Assembly: GCA_001972305.1 (NCBI GenBank)
Contig: BDDD01001620.1
Span: 62,001 to 126,000 of the forward strand
Direction of reading: 5' to 3'
DNA length: 64,000 nucleotides
Source of the DNA: Cephalotus follicularis
Lineage: Eukaryota; Streptophyta; Magnoliopsida; Oxalidales; Cephalotaceae
The notes under the pieces are model-generated. The model had not been told where the DNA came from and searched no databases. It was given only the letters and a program-made list of their open reading frames with translations. Both the position numbers and the translations under genes were made by a program. Positions 35,518 to 47,700 of the stretch are shown here, piece by piece (positions within the stretch are counted from its first letter, which is position 1; the number at the start of each line of letters is the position of its first letter).

Positions 35518-38053
35518 TGACACGCCCAGACCCAGCCCGGCTGGGATCCGTCGCGTCCTCTACGAGGCCAAACCTCTTCTTAGAGACTCACCTTATAGGT
35601 TCAGCAGAACAGAGATTTAGAAATGCATTTTTAAACAGACAAATTTCTTCAAAACATAAAGAAAACATAAAAGTTTCTTGAAAAACTTGAAAATAATTCT
35701 AACTCTTAAAATTTTACAAAAATCGGGTATGTAGTATTTGTTTATAGGACTATGCCCCCTGTAAAAAAAACACAGTTTATAAAATGGGCTCAACCCTCAG
35801 CAACCACACTCCTGAAGGAGGAAACAGTTTATAAAATGGGCTCAGCCTTCAGCAGACCACAATTTAAAAGCATAAAACAAGTATGGGTTGGGCTCTGCCT
35901 TAACCATATTATCAAAACATAAATCAAAAACAGGGCTCAGCCCTTTTAAAACGAAACTGAAACATTTGTATAAAAAACATAAGTAATGCATAATTTAAAT
36001 GCTAATATCATGAATGATATGCATGCGATGATTTTGGTAGGCATGCCCTTGTAGTCTCACCTCAGCAGACTGACTGACTTCAGCTGACAGATCTCAGCAG
36101 ACTAACCTGTCAGAACTAAAAACAGAAAACATATGAGGAGGTTAGTCCACAGGACTAGTGAGATGGAACAAAAAGACTCCGCATAGTTTTGCTCACAATT
36201 ATAAATATCTTTGCAGAAAAGATGTAACAAAAGTATAAAACAAACTTAAACAGAGGTTCAGAAACAGAATAAAAATCATAACACGGTTAAAAACAGTTTT
36301 AACAAAATATTAGAAAAACAGATTAAAAGTCCAAAACCTTATTTATAAAACAGATTATAAAATAAGTTTAACCAAGTCAGCAGAAAAATCAAATCTTTAT
36401 CTTAATAGATAAATCAGCAGAAAACTCATATATATGTAATAGTTGACAGAGTTTAAACAGATTAAATATATATATAGATGCAATAGGTCTATTAGGTAAG
36501 GTTGACGCCCGATCCCCGTCGGGCCTAACGTCTAGCAGAAATAGTGGCAATGGCACCATCGTGTCAAAACATCAACAGAAATATCATACACGTGTAGATA
36601 AAGCCTCTCATGGGCATCAAATATGTAAGTAATACAATACCGAGATCACCATGCATCCAAACATATTTAACAGATTTCAGAATATAGAATCCTCAAAATA
36701 GACTTTAAACACTTTTCAGACAGATACGGAAATCAACGTCATCAAAACAGATTTAAAACAGATTCAAACAGATAAAGGAATCATTTTCCTTATCATGTAC
36801 AGATATAGCCAAAATTAGCGTCATAGTATGACTATAACCATGCGAGCATTTGAAAACATTAAAAGAAAGTTTCAGACATTAAAACTTAAATAGATTTCAA
36901 AACATAAACAGATCCAGATTCATTAAGATACGGAAATCGAATAGTAAAACGTTTCAAACATTCAAACCATTCAAAAGAACTCCAGAGTAAAAAGGTTAAA
37001 GAAAAGCGTTCCACTCATAGAACAGACGAGCATGTCCCACAACTGGTCGCCTCCATGACTGACCTCAAATGCAGGATCCTCTGTCAACAGACAAACAGAC
37101 AGATAGACAACAAACTATTAGAACTCAAACACGTATGCTTAATGCAATGAAATGCATGCAGATGTCAGAAACTATAACCGATCAAAATGGTCATCAGCAG
37201 CAGAAGTCTATTAGTTAAAAACATCGTTTAAACTTCAATTAACACACTTTCGAAAATCATTAAAGTAAGTCCAAGTGGTCGTCCAGATTATCCAATTTTG
37301 AGTCAATATAAGCAATTCAAGTTCATAATACAATAGAAATAGATACAGAAATACATAATTCAACAGAAAATAGAATTAACAGAACGGAGTTCAGAGTTTA
37401 CCGAAAGCAGACAGAACGGAGCACAGAGCTAGAATCCCGCAGCGGAACTGGAACGGATCACACCTACCCGGAAAACAGAGTCAGAAAGCTGTCAGAAACA
37501 GGTCGCCGGAGGCTGCCGGCGAGTGGGCCCATGCGCCGCAACTGGCCGACGTGTGTCAGCCACGTGCGGCCGTCGATCAGCCCCAGAGGTCGCATCTGGT
37601 GCATCAGAGGACGGAGAACACGGATCCGAGGCACGTTGGTCACGGAGCTCCCGCATCTGGCCGGAACAGGGGTGTTGACCGCTACTGCTTTCGTCGCCGA
37701 TCTACATTGTCGGTATCGTCACGTGTCTGGGCTGGTACAGTTCGAACCACCGTGACATCATGAGTCATAATCTGGGTTCGCCTTGCCGTGACAGTCATCG
37801 GAGACGGTGGATCGATGCAAAACAGAGGCGCAGAGAGAAGAACTCGCCGGGCGCAAATGGCGCGATTGTCGGGGTCGAGGCTAGGTCCGGTGTGCTCGGG
37901 AGACCGAGGCGGTTCTACCGGTACCTTCATCGACGTCAGATCGGTAGTGACGCCGGGGGCAGGAGCAGAGAGAGTGTGAGAATGGGAGAGGGGAGAGAGA
38001 AAATCGGGGAGAGAGAGAGAAAGGCAAAAATGAATTCAAAAAATTTGGCATTT

Positions 38054-38096
<43 letters not shown>

Positions 38097-38407
38097 TATA
38101 TATATATATAGAGTTTTTATCCAGAATTTAACCGATACAGACAGAAATTAGATATTTAGGGCATACCACTTGGCTTATTTTCTGAATTCAGCAGCAATTT
38201 CAGTAAAACATCATTTAATTTTACAGTAAAGAAAACTTATTTGTTACGCAGAAAAACCATCATAATGAAATCACATTAGTAAAAAATTTCATTAATGCCG
38301 TGATGCATATGTCATGAGAGCCAGAAAAATAGACTAACCGCTAGACAGACAGACAGAAATCCATGTAGGCTCACAGACACAAACCGTACTAGGACACGGA
38401 TGTCACA
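35518..38407. mobile_element. Second-level insertion, 2.89 kb, LTR-type, perfect CGAGG duplication
   Basis: Starts TGACACGCCCAGACCC and ends CACGGATGTCACA. CGAGG at 35513-35517 and 38408-38412 is a perfect 5-bp target duplication, and removing the insert restores the host repeat motif CGAGGTGCC. The interior has no gag or pol motif: an A-rich 35600-37400 part, a GC-rich 37400-38000 part and a CA microsatellite. Best read as a solo LTR or LARD-like element. Its TGTGACA-type end (reverse of the right end) resembles that of the palindromic element at 49477. Confidence 0.75.
38056..38110. repeat. Microsatellite (CA)n followed by (TA)n
   Basis: About 17 uninterrupted CA units to 38090, then a TATACATATATA stretch to about 38110. 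Confidence 0.95.
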
Positions 38408-38412
38408 CGAGG

Positions 38413-39240
38413 TGCCGAGGAGCATGTAATGTTGGCGTCCAACCTCTGCCAACGTCATGTACTGGAAGTGTCGAGGTGCCAGTAGTGCTGAGCATGGCTC
38501 TCTCTCCTCCGTCAGTCGTCCGAGGAGCCAACCACTGCTTCCTCTACCATGCGCCCAAGGACTCAGCCATGGCATTCCACTATGCCATGCACCATGCGCC
38601 CCGAGCATGGCTTAACACTTGGGCTGCCGAGCATGGTTCTCCACTGCAAGGATGTGTCCGAGGATCCATGTGCCAGAGGTGCTGAGCTTATAATGAAATG
38701 TAACGACCTCCCTCCTGTGCCATGAAACCACTGCCATGCATATGTCATCCTCTGCATGCGTCCTTAGCATGCAAAACTTAATGCTAGAGCTCCTCTACCC
38801 TGCGTCCGAGTAAGCAATGGTGAGCATGCAATGGCGTTGAGTGTTCCCATGCCATGCATGTTTCCTTCTCTGCCATGCACCCAGTGCAATGCGCCATAAC
38901 CGCCATGCATGTACCAAGCTCTCCTCTGCCATGTGTTCGAGGTATGCCAACCATGGCCCTCCTCTGCCATGCGCCTGAGGTGCAGAGTCCTTCACGGTGA
39001 TGGCACTGAGTACTGTCCTGTATACGCCTGAGCATGCTACGCCATGCTAAGTTCTCCACTGGCAACGACGAGCATGAAATGCTAAGCGCCCGAGCCCTCC
39101 ACTGGCAACACTGAGCTCTCCACCCTCTGCAAGCCACAGCGCCGAGCATCCTCCATGCATGCGTCCTGAAGCATGCGACAGTGAACACCAATCTCCTATT
39201 CCCCTGCCATGCATGCGTCTATGCATGTCTCATAATGTAA
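38413..39240 (+). repeat. Degenerate GC-rich repeat array, right part
   Basis: Continuation of the 35000-35512 array of the host LTR-like element: GTTGGCGTCCAACCTCTGCCA mirrors an earlier GTTGGCGCCCAATCACTGCCA-type unit, and GCATGCGTCC, CCGAGCATG and CTCTGCCATGC recur many times. Confidence 0.6.
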
Positions 39241-39420
39241 CTGTGCGGTTTAGAATGCATATATATATATATAGGTTGGCTACTGTTCTAAGTGGAGAAT
39301 TATATTAAATAAGGCTGATAAGTGCAGTGAGGATAGGTGTAGTATAATGTGAATGATAAGTGCAGTGAATAAAGTGTAGTATATATATATGGATAATTAA
39401 TGTAGTGTAGTGTAATGTAA

Positions 39421-39633
39421 TGTACTGGATCACCACCAAGATTAGCCCTACGGGGATCACCATCGAGATGAGCCAGTAAGGCTATTTTTGAGATGACCTA
39501 ATGGGTCACCAAATTGAGCTGAACCAGATGGGTCACTGAGATAGCCGAGTGGATCACCGACTGAAATGATCCATTGGATCACCAACTGAGATGAGCCAAT
39601 GGATCACCGACCGAGTTGAGCCGCGTTGACTGA
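39421..39633 (+). repeat. Tandem GGATCACC repeat
   Basis: About eight imperfect units of 24-36 bp built on GATGAGCCAATGGATCACCGA, inside the 34320-41652 element. Confidence 0.8.
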
Positions 39634-40201
39634 ATGACTGTTATTGTATAGTGTAATAATGAATGTCTACGTTTCCCCTCCTCTGCCTATAACGCCTAGT
39701 GCCCGTATATTTCTCTTTCTAAAGCCGATGACCGAGGAACTGGTCTGCCTAAATGTAATGTTTATTCCTGGCTCCTCTACCTTTAACGTCTGGAGTGCGT
39801 TTACTACTCCTCCCTAAATAGGGGATGTCGAGGAAGTATATAAATCATCGTTAATGATATTGTCAATGATTGTTACTGTTACCGTAAATGTTATGAATGT
39901 TTATACTGATACTGTGAATGTACTACATGGACTGCACTATTTTTATTGCATCTCTCATTGTATGCATGCTGCATTGCACTCCACATATGCATGGGTAGTA
40001 GTTCCTATACGACCAGTGGTCGCTGACCCATTGCATTGAATGTAATGGGTGAGGTACATGTGGAGTTTTGCAACAAGCTGAATATTGAAGCCTCGGGTGA
40101 GTCTCCTCCCTCTTATTGCAATTCGACGACCCAAGAGTATAGTGTTGGAATTGTATATTGTTTTATGACATGTCGGCTTGTGACAGAGCTTTTATAAACA
40201 G

Positions 40202-41474
40202 TGTTGGCCTTTGCCACCCCGATTAATTGCATTACCATATGTTATTTTGATGATTAACAAACATAGATTACTTGTATGCATAATTCCTTGAGTTACAACT
40301 TCATATACTCACTTGATTTTATGTCCAAAGTTGTGCCAAGAACATTACTGCAGGTACAGGGCAATCCAGCCGACTGGCAAGCAATCCAGTCGACTGCCCA
40401 AGGTTGAGTAGTCGACTGCCAGAGGTTGTCTAGCCGACTGGTTCTTCAACCAAACTCAGAATTTACAGGAACACCAATCCAGTCGACTGCCACAGGGGTC
40501 CAGTCGACTGTCAGGGCAAGACATCCGACTGCCACAGGACACCAATCGACTGCCATGGGTGCACATTTCAGGCAGTAGCTTCTGTATCTTTTTAACACCC
40601 AATCCAGCCGACTGAAGCAGGGCACCAGTCGACTGCCAGGGGATCCAGTCGACTGCCAGTGAATCCAGCCGACTGTTTTCAATTGTGCAATTTCAGGCAG
40701 TAGCATTTGTAAACTCCAATTTCAGCTCAACAGCCGACTGGAACAGAGCAACCAGTCGACTGCCAGCTCCTCCAGTCGACTGCCCAGAGAAAGCAGTCGA
40801 CTGTCCATCACCAACGGCTATATTCAAATATACGCGCCATCAATCCAGCCGACTGCCGTACAAATCCAGCCGACTGGATTTGTAACAGACCTTTAAAAAT
40901 AGATCCGTTGGAGGCTCAACTATATAAAGAAATTTGGAGCTCTTGCACAAGTGATCAAGCACTCAAGCTGCACATTCATTCAAGCTATCTCAAGTACAAT
41001 CCCAAAGCTTTCAAACATCAAAAGAGATCAATCCAAAGCAATCCTATACATTACAAAGCTTTATTCTTACATTTCCTATACACTTGAAGCTTTGTTCAAA
41101 GTGAGCTAAATTGGAAAACAAATTCCTACGAATTTGTAACCTTCAAACTATTACTTTCACACATACAGGAGAGGTTGTCTATTGTATTGCTCGGTTGGAG
41201 CATATTTGTAATTCGCTTGGTTGGAGCGAAGGTTGTTGAAGCTCGGTTGGAGTTTCAAGCCCGGATTGGGGCATACCTAGTGAAATACTCAAGGGGAGGC
41301 CTTGGGGAGTGGACGTAGGCGGTTTGTCGAACCACTATACATCCGTTTGCAATTCTCTTAACCCTACACTCTTTACATTTCCGCAATTGTGTGTTTGTGT
41401 TATTTTAATTAATTGTGGTATTTTTGCTAGTAAATTTTTATAAGTCTATTCACCCCCCCTCTAGACTTCCTACA
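40202..41474 (+). mobile_element. Second-level insertion: solo LTR, 1273 bp, perfect AACAG duplication, Sirevirus-like
   Basis: TGTTGGCCTTTG at 40202 to ACTTCCTACA at 41474, flanked by AACAG at 40197-40201 and 41475-41479, a perfect 5-bp target duplication. The 3' end has CTATTCACCCCCCCTCTA, a pattern known from LTR ends of Sirevirus-type copia elements. The first half has 18 copies of a short CGACTG-based motif (40368-40880). A TATA-like AACTATATAAAG lies at 40919. No internal region remains, so two LTRs have recombined. Confidence 0.85.
40368..40880 (+). repeat. Interspersed CAGTCGACTG / CAGCCGACTG motif cluster (18 copies)
   Basis: Eighteen irregularly spaced copies of (A/G)(T/C)CGACTG (one is TCCGACTG), mostly within CCAGTCGACTGCCAG or CCAGCCGACTG, located in the presumed U3 part upstream of the TATA-like sequence. 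Many copies are perfect palindromes (CAGTCGACTG). Confidence 0.85.
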
Positions 41475-41652
41475 AACAGTATTGTATAACACTAGGTTTA
41501 TCCACAAAAGTGATTATCTATTTGATTTATTCCGCATGCATTATCTTATTATTAAATGTTTTAAATTATTTCCGCTGAATTGTTATCAATGATTGGTACT
41601 GTTGTAGTGCGTCAAACATTGGGGGTTGACCCTTGGGGTTTGGGACGTTACA

Positions 41653-42101
41653 AACGCTTTGTGGGAGACCGCTGACGTTTTATAGAGAATAGTCGACGCT
41701 TTGCAACCGAAGGAGAAACAAATACCTTCTGTTCTAAAGCGCTGACAATCAGCGTCAAACCGTCGACGCTCTGTACTAAAGCGTCGACAGTTTGAGTCAA
41801 ACCGTCGACACTTTCGACGTAAATCTTGTTAATTCTGTCCTTATTCGGTTCGGTAGGGTTTTATGTATAAATACAAAGAGATGACGGCTAAGAAAGAGAG
41901 AGTGACTTAGAAAGGCTGAGAGACTCATTGTAATCCATATTTATATAATAAAATCCATATCACATATGTCCGTAGACGTAGATCACATTGATCGAACCAC
42001 GTAAATTTTGTGTCGATTTATTCTTATTGTTTTGCTTAATTAAACTTTGCTATTAGGTTGTTATTAGATTGTTAGAGATTACTGAAGCAAGTTTTACAAC
42101 A
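41653..42101 (+). repeat. Copia 3' LTR, second part
   Basis: Resumes with ACGCTTTGTGGGAGACC, corresponding to the 5' LTR position right after the first part, and continues to ...TTTTACAACA. Relative to the 5' LTR it has a 12-bp extra copy (TTGTTATTAGAT region) and scattered substitutions, so the copia element is not recent. Confidence 0.9.
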
Positions 42102-42106
42102 TATTA

Positions 42107-43079
42107 TATAAATTAGGAGTGGGTGGAAAAAATATTGAAATTAGCCCCGCATCTTAAAATATCTATAGCTTAACCTCCCATTTTAAAAATCTATAGTTTG
42201 ACCCCCTCGTGGATGTGTCCCTTGAAGTAATTGTGTAAAAAGAATTCAACATCATGAATGTTGCTTTCTATAGGAACTATACAGTGTGAGTGAATACATA
42301 TTTTCTTTGGAACATAAAGGACCACAGCTATACGATTCCATGTTTTGACAAAACGTAAGCCACCATTCCTGGTGCTAATGCATTAAGTAAGGTTGGGGTC
42401 GTTATCAGGCTGCGATGGATCGACCCATCCTACACTCCCTTTGCCTATCTTGTTCTGCTTTTCAAGGCACTTTTTTTAATATTGCTTATTCAAGTTAATG
42501 TGGACGGCTAATATATATGGTGATTGGTGAGTGATGGTAGCACACTAGCATATCTATTACATAAATGTAGGTGTTGGGTTCCCATTATTACTCATCACCG
42601 ACAACGCTTTTCCTTGGATACACATTATGGCACTAAAATCAACATGTTTTGAGACGTTTATCATTTGTATTCAGTTTTTGGCTCATTGGATAGGTCTATA
42701 CACCCCATTCCCTTGTACGTTTTTACTATTGTTAATACTTTTATCTTTGTTCAAAAAAAGAAAATACAATATAACATTACAAGCATCTGAATTTTGACTA
42801 TAGCTAGTTTAATGTATGGGTAAAGTATTAAATTTTCATTTTTTATTAAATTAAAACTTGTAATTTAGTTTTGGTTGCAGTTCATATATTGAGGTAATGT
42901 TTAATATTTGCAACTAAACAATTTGCTTCTAACAGTGTTAGTATTTTCAAAAAAATAAATTTTTTTTTGATGGCATAATATTTTATCTTCAAAAGATTAT
43001 AAAAAATAAATTTAATATGTCCTAAAAAAATTAAGAAGAAGAGCCACTATATATTTAAATTAGAAAATAAAAACAGTTT
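42107..43079. other. Gene-free stretch right of the copia element
   Basis: No coding region is supported; AT-rich, with a doubled TCTATAG(C/T)TT(A/G)ACC motif at 42150-42200. Confidence 0.4.
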
Positions 43080-43737
43080 CTAATTTCATGAATAGATGTC
43101 ATCATGACACATCACACAATTTCACGTATCAATGTCGCATGTCATATCTAATTGTCAAAATTTCATATATCGGTATGATGTGTCATAGCAAATTGTTAAA
43201 TACCAGATAAATAGAATGTTAATTTCATAAATCGATACCACGGTCATGATATGATACCAATTTTAACAATCAGTGTCATATTTCATGTCAAATTATCAAA
43301 CACTTACCAAATAGGATGACAATTTTATAATTAGTATCAGGTGTCATATTCAATTGTCAAACACTTGACAAATATGATGTTAATTTTACAAATCGGTGAC
43401 ACGTGTAATGTTTAATTCTCTACTAATTGACACATGGGATGTCGATTTCAATGTTGGTACCACGTGTTATGTTTAATTCTCAACTAATTGACACATAGGA
43501 TGCTAATTTAATAAATTAGTGTCACGTGTCATGTTTAATTATCATAGAATTGACACATAGGATATCAATTTCATCAATCGGTTATTTAATTCTCAACTAA
43601 TTGACACATAGGATGCTAATTTTATAAATTGGTGTGACGTGTCAAGTCAAATTGTCAAACAATTAACACATAGGATGCTAATTTCATAAATCAGTGTCAC
43701 GTGTCATGTCTAATTCTCCACTAATTGACACATGGGT
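43080..43737 (+). repeat. Tandem array of about 62-bp units, left block
   Basis: Roughly ten imperfect units built on AATTGACACATAGGATGC, an AATTT-ATAAATC segment and GTGTCACGTGTCATG, with TTTAATTCTCAACT between. Units are more regular towards the right end. Many carry CACGTG. Units of the same family recur at 50878-51060. Confidence 0.85.
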
Positions 43738-44770
43738 GTTGCACCGTATCTGTTCAGGGGACCGACACATGCGAGTGAAGAAAAAAAAGGGTTTTCAAAG
43801 TCGTTCAAAGATATGGAGTCATCATCAATTATTTTTATCTAGGTACGAATGGTTACTTTTTTAATTTTATAATTAAATTATAAACCAAGAGTCTACGTAC
43901 CAGATTTGGATTCAATAGTACGGTTACACATGGGGAAGTTATTAGTACCCCCATCATGTCTGTCATATAGACGATACTTATAATTACTAGATATTGTGTC
44001 AAATTAATTTAATCCTCCATTATTTAAGAAAAATGAATGTAAAGATGCAAGAAATATAATTAAGTCATGGTCTTAGGTTCATATCATATCGACGATTAAT
44101 GATTTATTTATTTTAGTCTTCAAAGAATGTATATAAGACTGACACTGCCTGTATTCGAAACGTAAAAATAACTCATTGACCTCCAAATATATTTCAAAGA
44201 TATTATCACCACGATATTCTTAAAATATATTCATCATCAGATAAATTAATTAGTTTATTTTCAACCAAATATTCGATGCTTAATTCATGCAAGAAAAACA
44301 ATTAATGACATTTGAACATAGAAGCGTAGATCAAGTATTGATTGAAAAACATTATACCTTGACCCAGTAAGCAATGAAATTACTTTCTTGCAATAACGGA
44401 CCTATGAGAAAACACAAACGGTCAGTAACAATTACAGTGAAATATTAATAATAAAGCATGTGATCAAAATTAGCCTTAAAATTAAATGTTAGGCATAGAA
44501 AGGGATTAAAGAAACAGACTAAAATAATTAGTCCAGTTTTTTAATATAGTGTCCATTAACTTAAAATATTTTAACCCAATAAGGCCCAAACACTATCTCC
44601 TCCACTGGTAACCCAACAATCAAGAGAAAAGTCCAATTTCCTTTTCACTTGTACTAACCTACCCACCAAACAATTAAAAGCCCAATACTTTTAAGGCCCA
44701 TACAATCAGCAACAAAAAAAAAAAAAAAACAACCCATAAATCCAAACTCTTGATCTCCTTTTCTCACACA
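43738..44770. other. Gene-free repeat-like stretch left of the hAT element
   Basis: No coding region is supported. The segment with GGAGTCATCATCAATTATTT followed by GTACGGTTACACATGGGGAA resembles leader DNA of plant retroelements. A poly-A run lies at 44713-44729. Confidence 0.4.
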
Positions 44771-44778
44771 CCAACCAT

Positions 44779-47700
44779 TAGGGCTACAAACGAATCAAGT
44801 CGTTCGTGAACAGCTCGTGACTTGACTCGATAACAGCTCGTTCGCGTTCGTTCGATAAGGTTAATGAACGAATACGAACACGATTTTAAGGCTCGTTAGC
44901 TTAACGAGCCGAGCTTAAACAGGGGTAGGCTCGACTCATTAACGTTCATGAACAACTCGTTAAGAAATCTTTAAAAACTCGATTGTATGTTCATTAAAAG
45001 CTCGATTATAAACTCGATAATAACTCGATTAGAAGCTCGAATTTATATATATTATATATTTTATTTTATTTTATTAAATATTTTAAATTTTCATTATACA
45101 ATATATAATATATATTTTAATTTTTAATATAACTTATTAGATTGCTCTATTTTATTGGTGAGAGTATTGTCTACATGATATCAAAAAAATTCAATTAAAT
45201 AAATCTAATGTATAATACCCTCCCTATTACAGTAACTAATAGTCTAATATATTAATACTCTCTAAAAACGTGATTGTGAAAAGTGAAAACAAAACCTAAT
45301 GTCTATTCATTACTCCATCACTTCACATAACACAGAAAATGCCGCCACACCATACCCAATTCAAACCTAAAATCATCTCTCTCTCACCAGTCAGGCAACC
45401 ACCACATTTGCTCATCGGATCTGATCTCCACTGCTAATATCCTCACCGAGAACATCTTCTCAATATCTCTCCACCGCTGATCTGCTCACAAGGAGCAGAC
45501 TCCATCACTAGCGTACTCCCGTACAAGTAAGTGTTCTCTCCACTTTAGTGCATCATGTAGCGATCATGAATTACTACATGAAAAAGGCAGGGCAGGTGGT
45601 TCACCACTTGAGATTCTATGTATCATGGTATTATACTCAATAACAGTTGTGAGATATGCTACCAATGTTAACTTTTCAAATAACAGTTGTGGTATCATTT
45701 ATTTGAAATGGTATCATTGGTGATTTATAACAGTTATGAGAAATGTCTATTGTCTGCTAACTCAATAACAGTTGTAAGAAATGTTTAATATTTGAAATGG
45801 TAACTTTCTGGTGTATATAGCATACAGGTGCATTTGTAAGATATGATACCACTGTTAAACAAATTGCCTTACACCAACACAGGGACTTAGCTCTTAGCTC
45901 TATTGTCTGGTGTATTATTGTGCACTTTCAATTTTGAGTATTTCATTTTTGTAAAAAAGGACTCACTCCAGCAATAATTTTTTGAAAAAGATTAGTCCAG
46001 TTTAAAAATCTATTCAATGATCTTTCCTGTTAAATTTTAAGTAGCCTATATCCAATTATTAAGGTCTTTGTTAATTGTTATCTTTTTTTTTTCAGAATGT
46101 CAAGTAGCCTATATTCACATTCTCTTCAAGGATCATCAATGGAACCAGATATGGATGATGTAAATCAAACTGTTGTTGAAGTATTCAATGCAGATGAGCG
46201 TGAGCAACCTGACCAGAATGAAGATCAAGAAGAAGAAAATGAGAACCCATTTGAGAAGAAGAGAAGAAGAATAGAAAGAAGAGATCATCGGTTTGGCAAG
46301 AGTTTAAGGAAATTGAAATGAAATGAGAGAAAAAGCTTCAGTGCATTCACTGTAGAACGAACTTCGGACTGCCTAAAACCGGTACCACAACTCAGTTCAC
46401 AAGGCACTTGAAGGCTTGTTCAAGAAAGAAGGTTTGTGCGAAGGGGTAGTTGAATATTCAAGTTAATCAAGCAATGTTGGAAAGTGTGTCTGCAATTGAA
46501 AATTTTAAGTATGATCATGCAAAGATAAGGGAGATTGTTGCCATTTAATTTCATGGAGTACGAGTTGTTTAATGTGTTGATGAGGGCTGCCACTCCTTAT
46601 TATCAAAAGATCTCGCGAACAACTTCAAAAAATGATTGTGTGTCAACTTACGAGATCGAGAAGAAAAGGTTGAATACACTGCTAAAAGGTATTAATAGAG
46701 TTAGTATTACAACAGATTTGTGGACATTGGGTCGGAAAATTCAGTACATGGTTTTGACATGTCACTTTTGTGGATGTTGATTGGAAGTTACAGAAGCGTA
46801 ATCTAAATTTTTGCGATGTTCTACCTCCTCATACTGGGACTGCAATATATGATGCTATTTTTAAGTGTCTTGTTGAGTGGGGAATAGAGTATAAGGTATT
46901 CTTTATAACAGTTGACAACGCTGCTAACAATGACGTGGCTGTTAGATCTTTAAAAACAAATTCAATTTTTCAGAAAAGACCTCCTTTGGGTGGTGTGCTC
47001 TTTCATGTGCATTGTTGTGTACACATACTTAATATCCTAGTGCAAGAAGGACTTTCTCATGTTTGCGGTATCATTGTGAATGTTTGTGAGAGTGTGAAGC
47101 ATATTGCAGCCTCGCCGTCAAGGTTGATCACGTTTGCGGATGTTGCAAAGCAATTTCTGTTGCCCAAGAAAAATCTGATTTTGGATTGTTTCACTCGATG
47201 GAATGCTATATATAGCATGCTAGAAGCAACATTGGAGTTCAGAGAGGTGTTTCCTCAATATCAACAAAGAGACCCGACTTACGTCCACTTGCCAAGTGAT
47301 GAAGATTAAGACAAAGTATCTGAAGTTTGTTCTTTTTTGGCACTTTTCAATGAAGTAACACACATCATATCATGTACTGAATATCCTACTTCCAATTTAT
47401 TTATTCCTGAGCTATGGAGAGTGAAAGAATTATTGGATGAAAAAAGCATATCTGATAATGAGAATGTCAAGAATATGGCTTGTGCAATGAAATTAAATTT
47501 TGATAAGTATTGGGGTGATTCCAACTTGTTGATTAGTATTGCTGCCATTTTAGATCCAAGAAACAAGATGAAATTGATTGAGTTCTGTTTTTCATATATT
47601 TATCATCCACTAGATGTAGCTAATGAACATATTGTTGTTGTTCGAAAGAGTTTATATGATCTTTATGATAAATATGTTTCTGCACATACTTCGTCTACTA

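Larger units (their letters stand above)
34320..41652. mobile_element. LTR-type insertion in the copia 3' LTR (about 3.16 kb of its own sequence)
   Basis: Starts TGTAGCACTTG and ends GGGACGTTACA (TG...CA). Flanks are GACGC (34315-34319) and AACGC (41653-41657), a 5-bp duplication with one change; if the ends are shifted by one base the duplication ACGCT is perfect. After removing the two nested insertions about 3.16 kb remains. No gag or pol motif is visible, so it is best read as a long solo LTR or a LARD-like derivative, probably gypsy (the reverse of the right end, TGTAACGTCCCAAACCCC, is a common gypsy LTR start). It contains TATA-like TCTATAAAAAG near 34624, GC-rich degenerate repeats and a GGATCACC array. 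Confidence 0.75.
29694..42101 (+). mobile_element. Ty1/copia retrotransposon with both LTRs and 5-bp target duplication; 3' LTR split by nested insertions
   Basis: The 5' LTR starts TGTTGAATTATG at 29694 and the 3' LTR ends ...TTTTACAACA at 42101. Flanking TATTA at 29689-29693 and 42102-42106 is a perfect 5-bp target duplication. Subtracting the 7.3-kb insertion leaves about 5.07 kb, a normal copia length. Internal order: primer site, gag, protease, integrase, reverse transcriptase, RNase H, the copia order, all on the + strand. The gag style (MSTTKFDIEKFDGTGDF) places it near Tnt1/Tork-type elements. Many stops and frameshifts make it inactive. Confidence 0.92.

Noticed and set aside
35175..35681. 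168-codon + strand open frame
   Set aside because: It lies in the GC-rich degenerate repeat and crosses the insertion junction at 35517/35518; no domain; composition explains the open frame.
38784..39191. 135-codon - strand open frame
   Set aside because: Product of the CATGCGCC/GAGCATGG repeat words; no domain and no conservation signal.
42107..43079. Search for the second CACTA terminus right of the copia element
   Set aside because: No TTTCTTG(C/T)AGTG-like end followed by ATT was seen, so the CACTA element is left as truncated.
43080..43737. Considered as a CRISPR-like array
   Set aside because: Units are imperfect, without conserved repeats alternating with unique spacers; a eukaryotic minisatellite.
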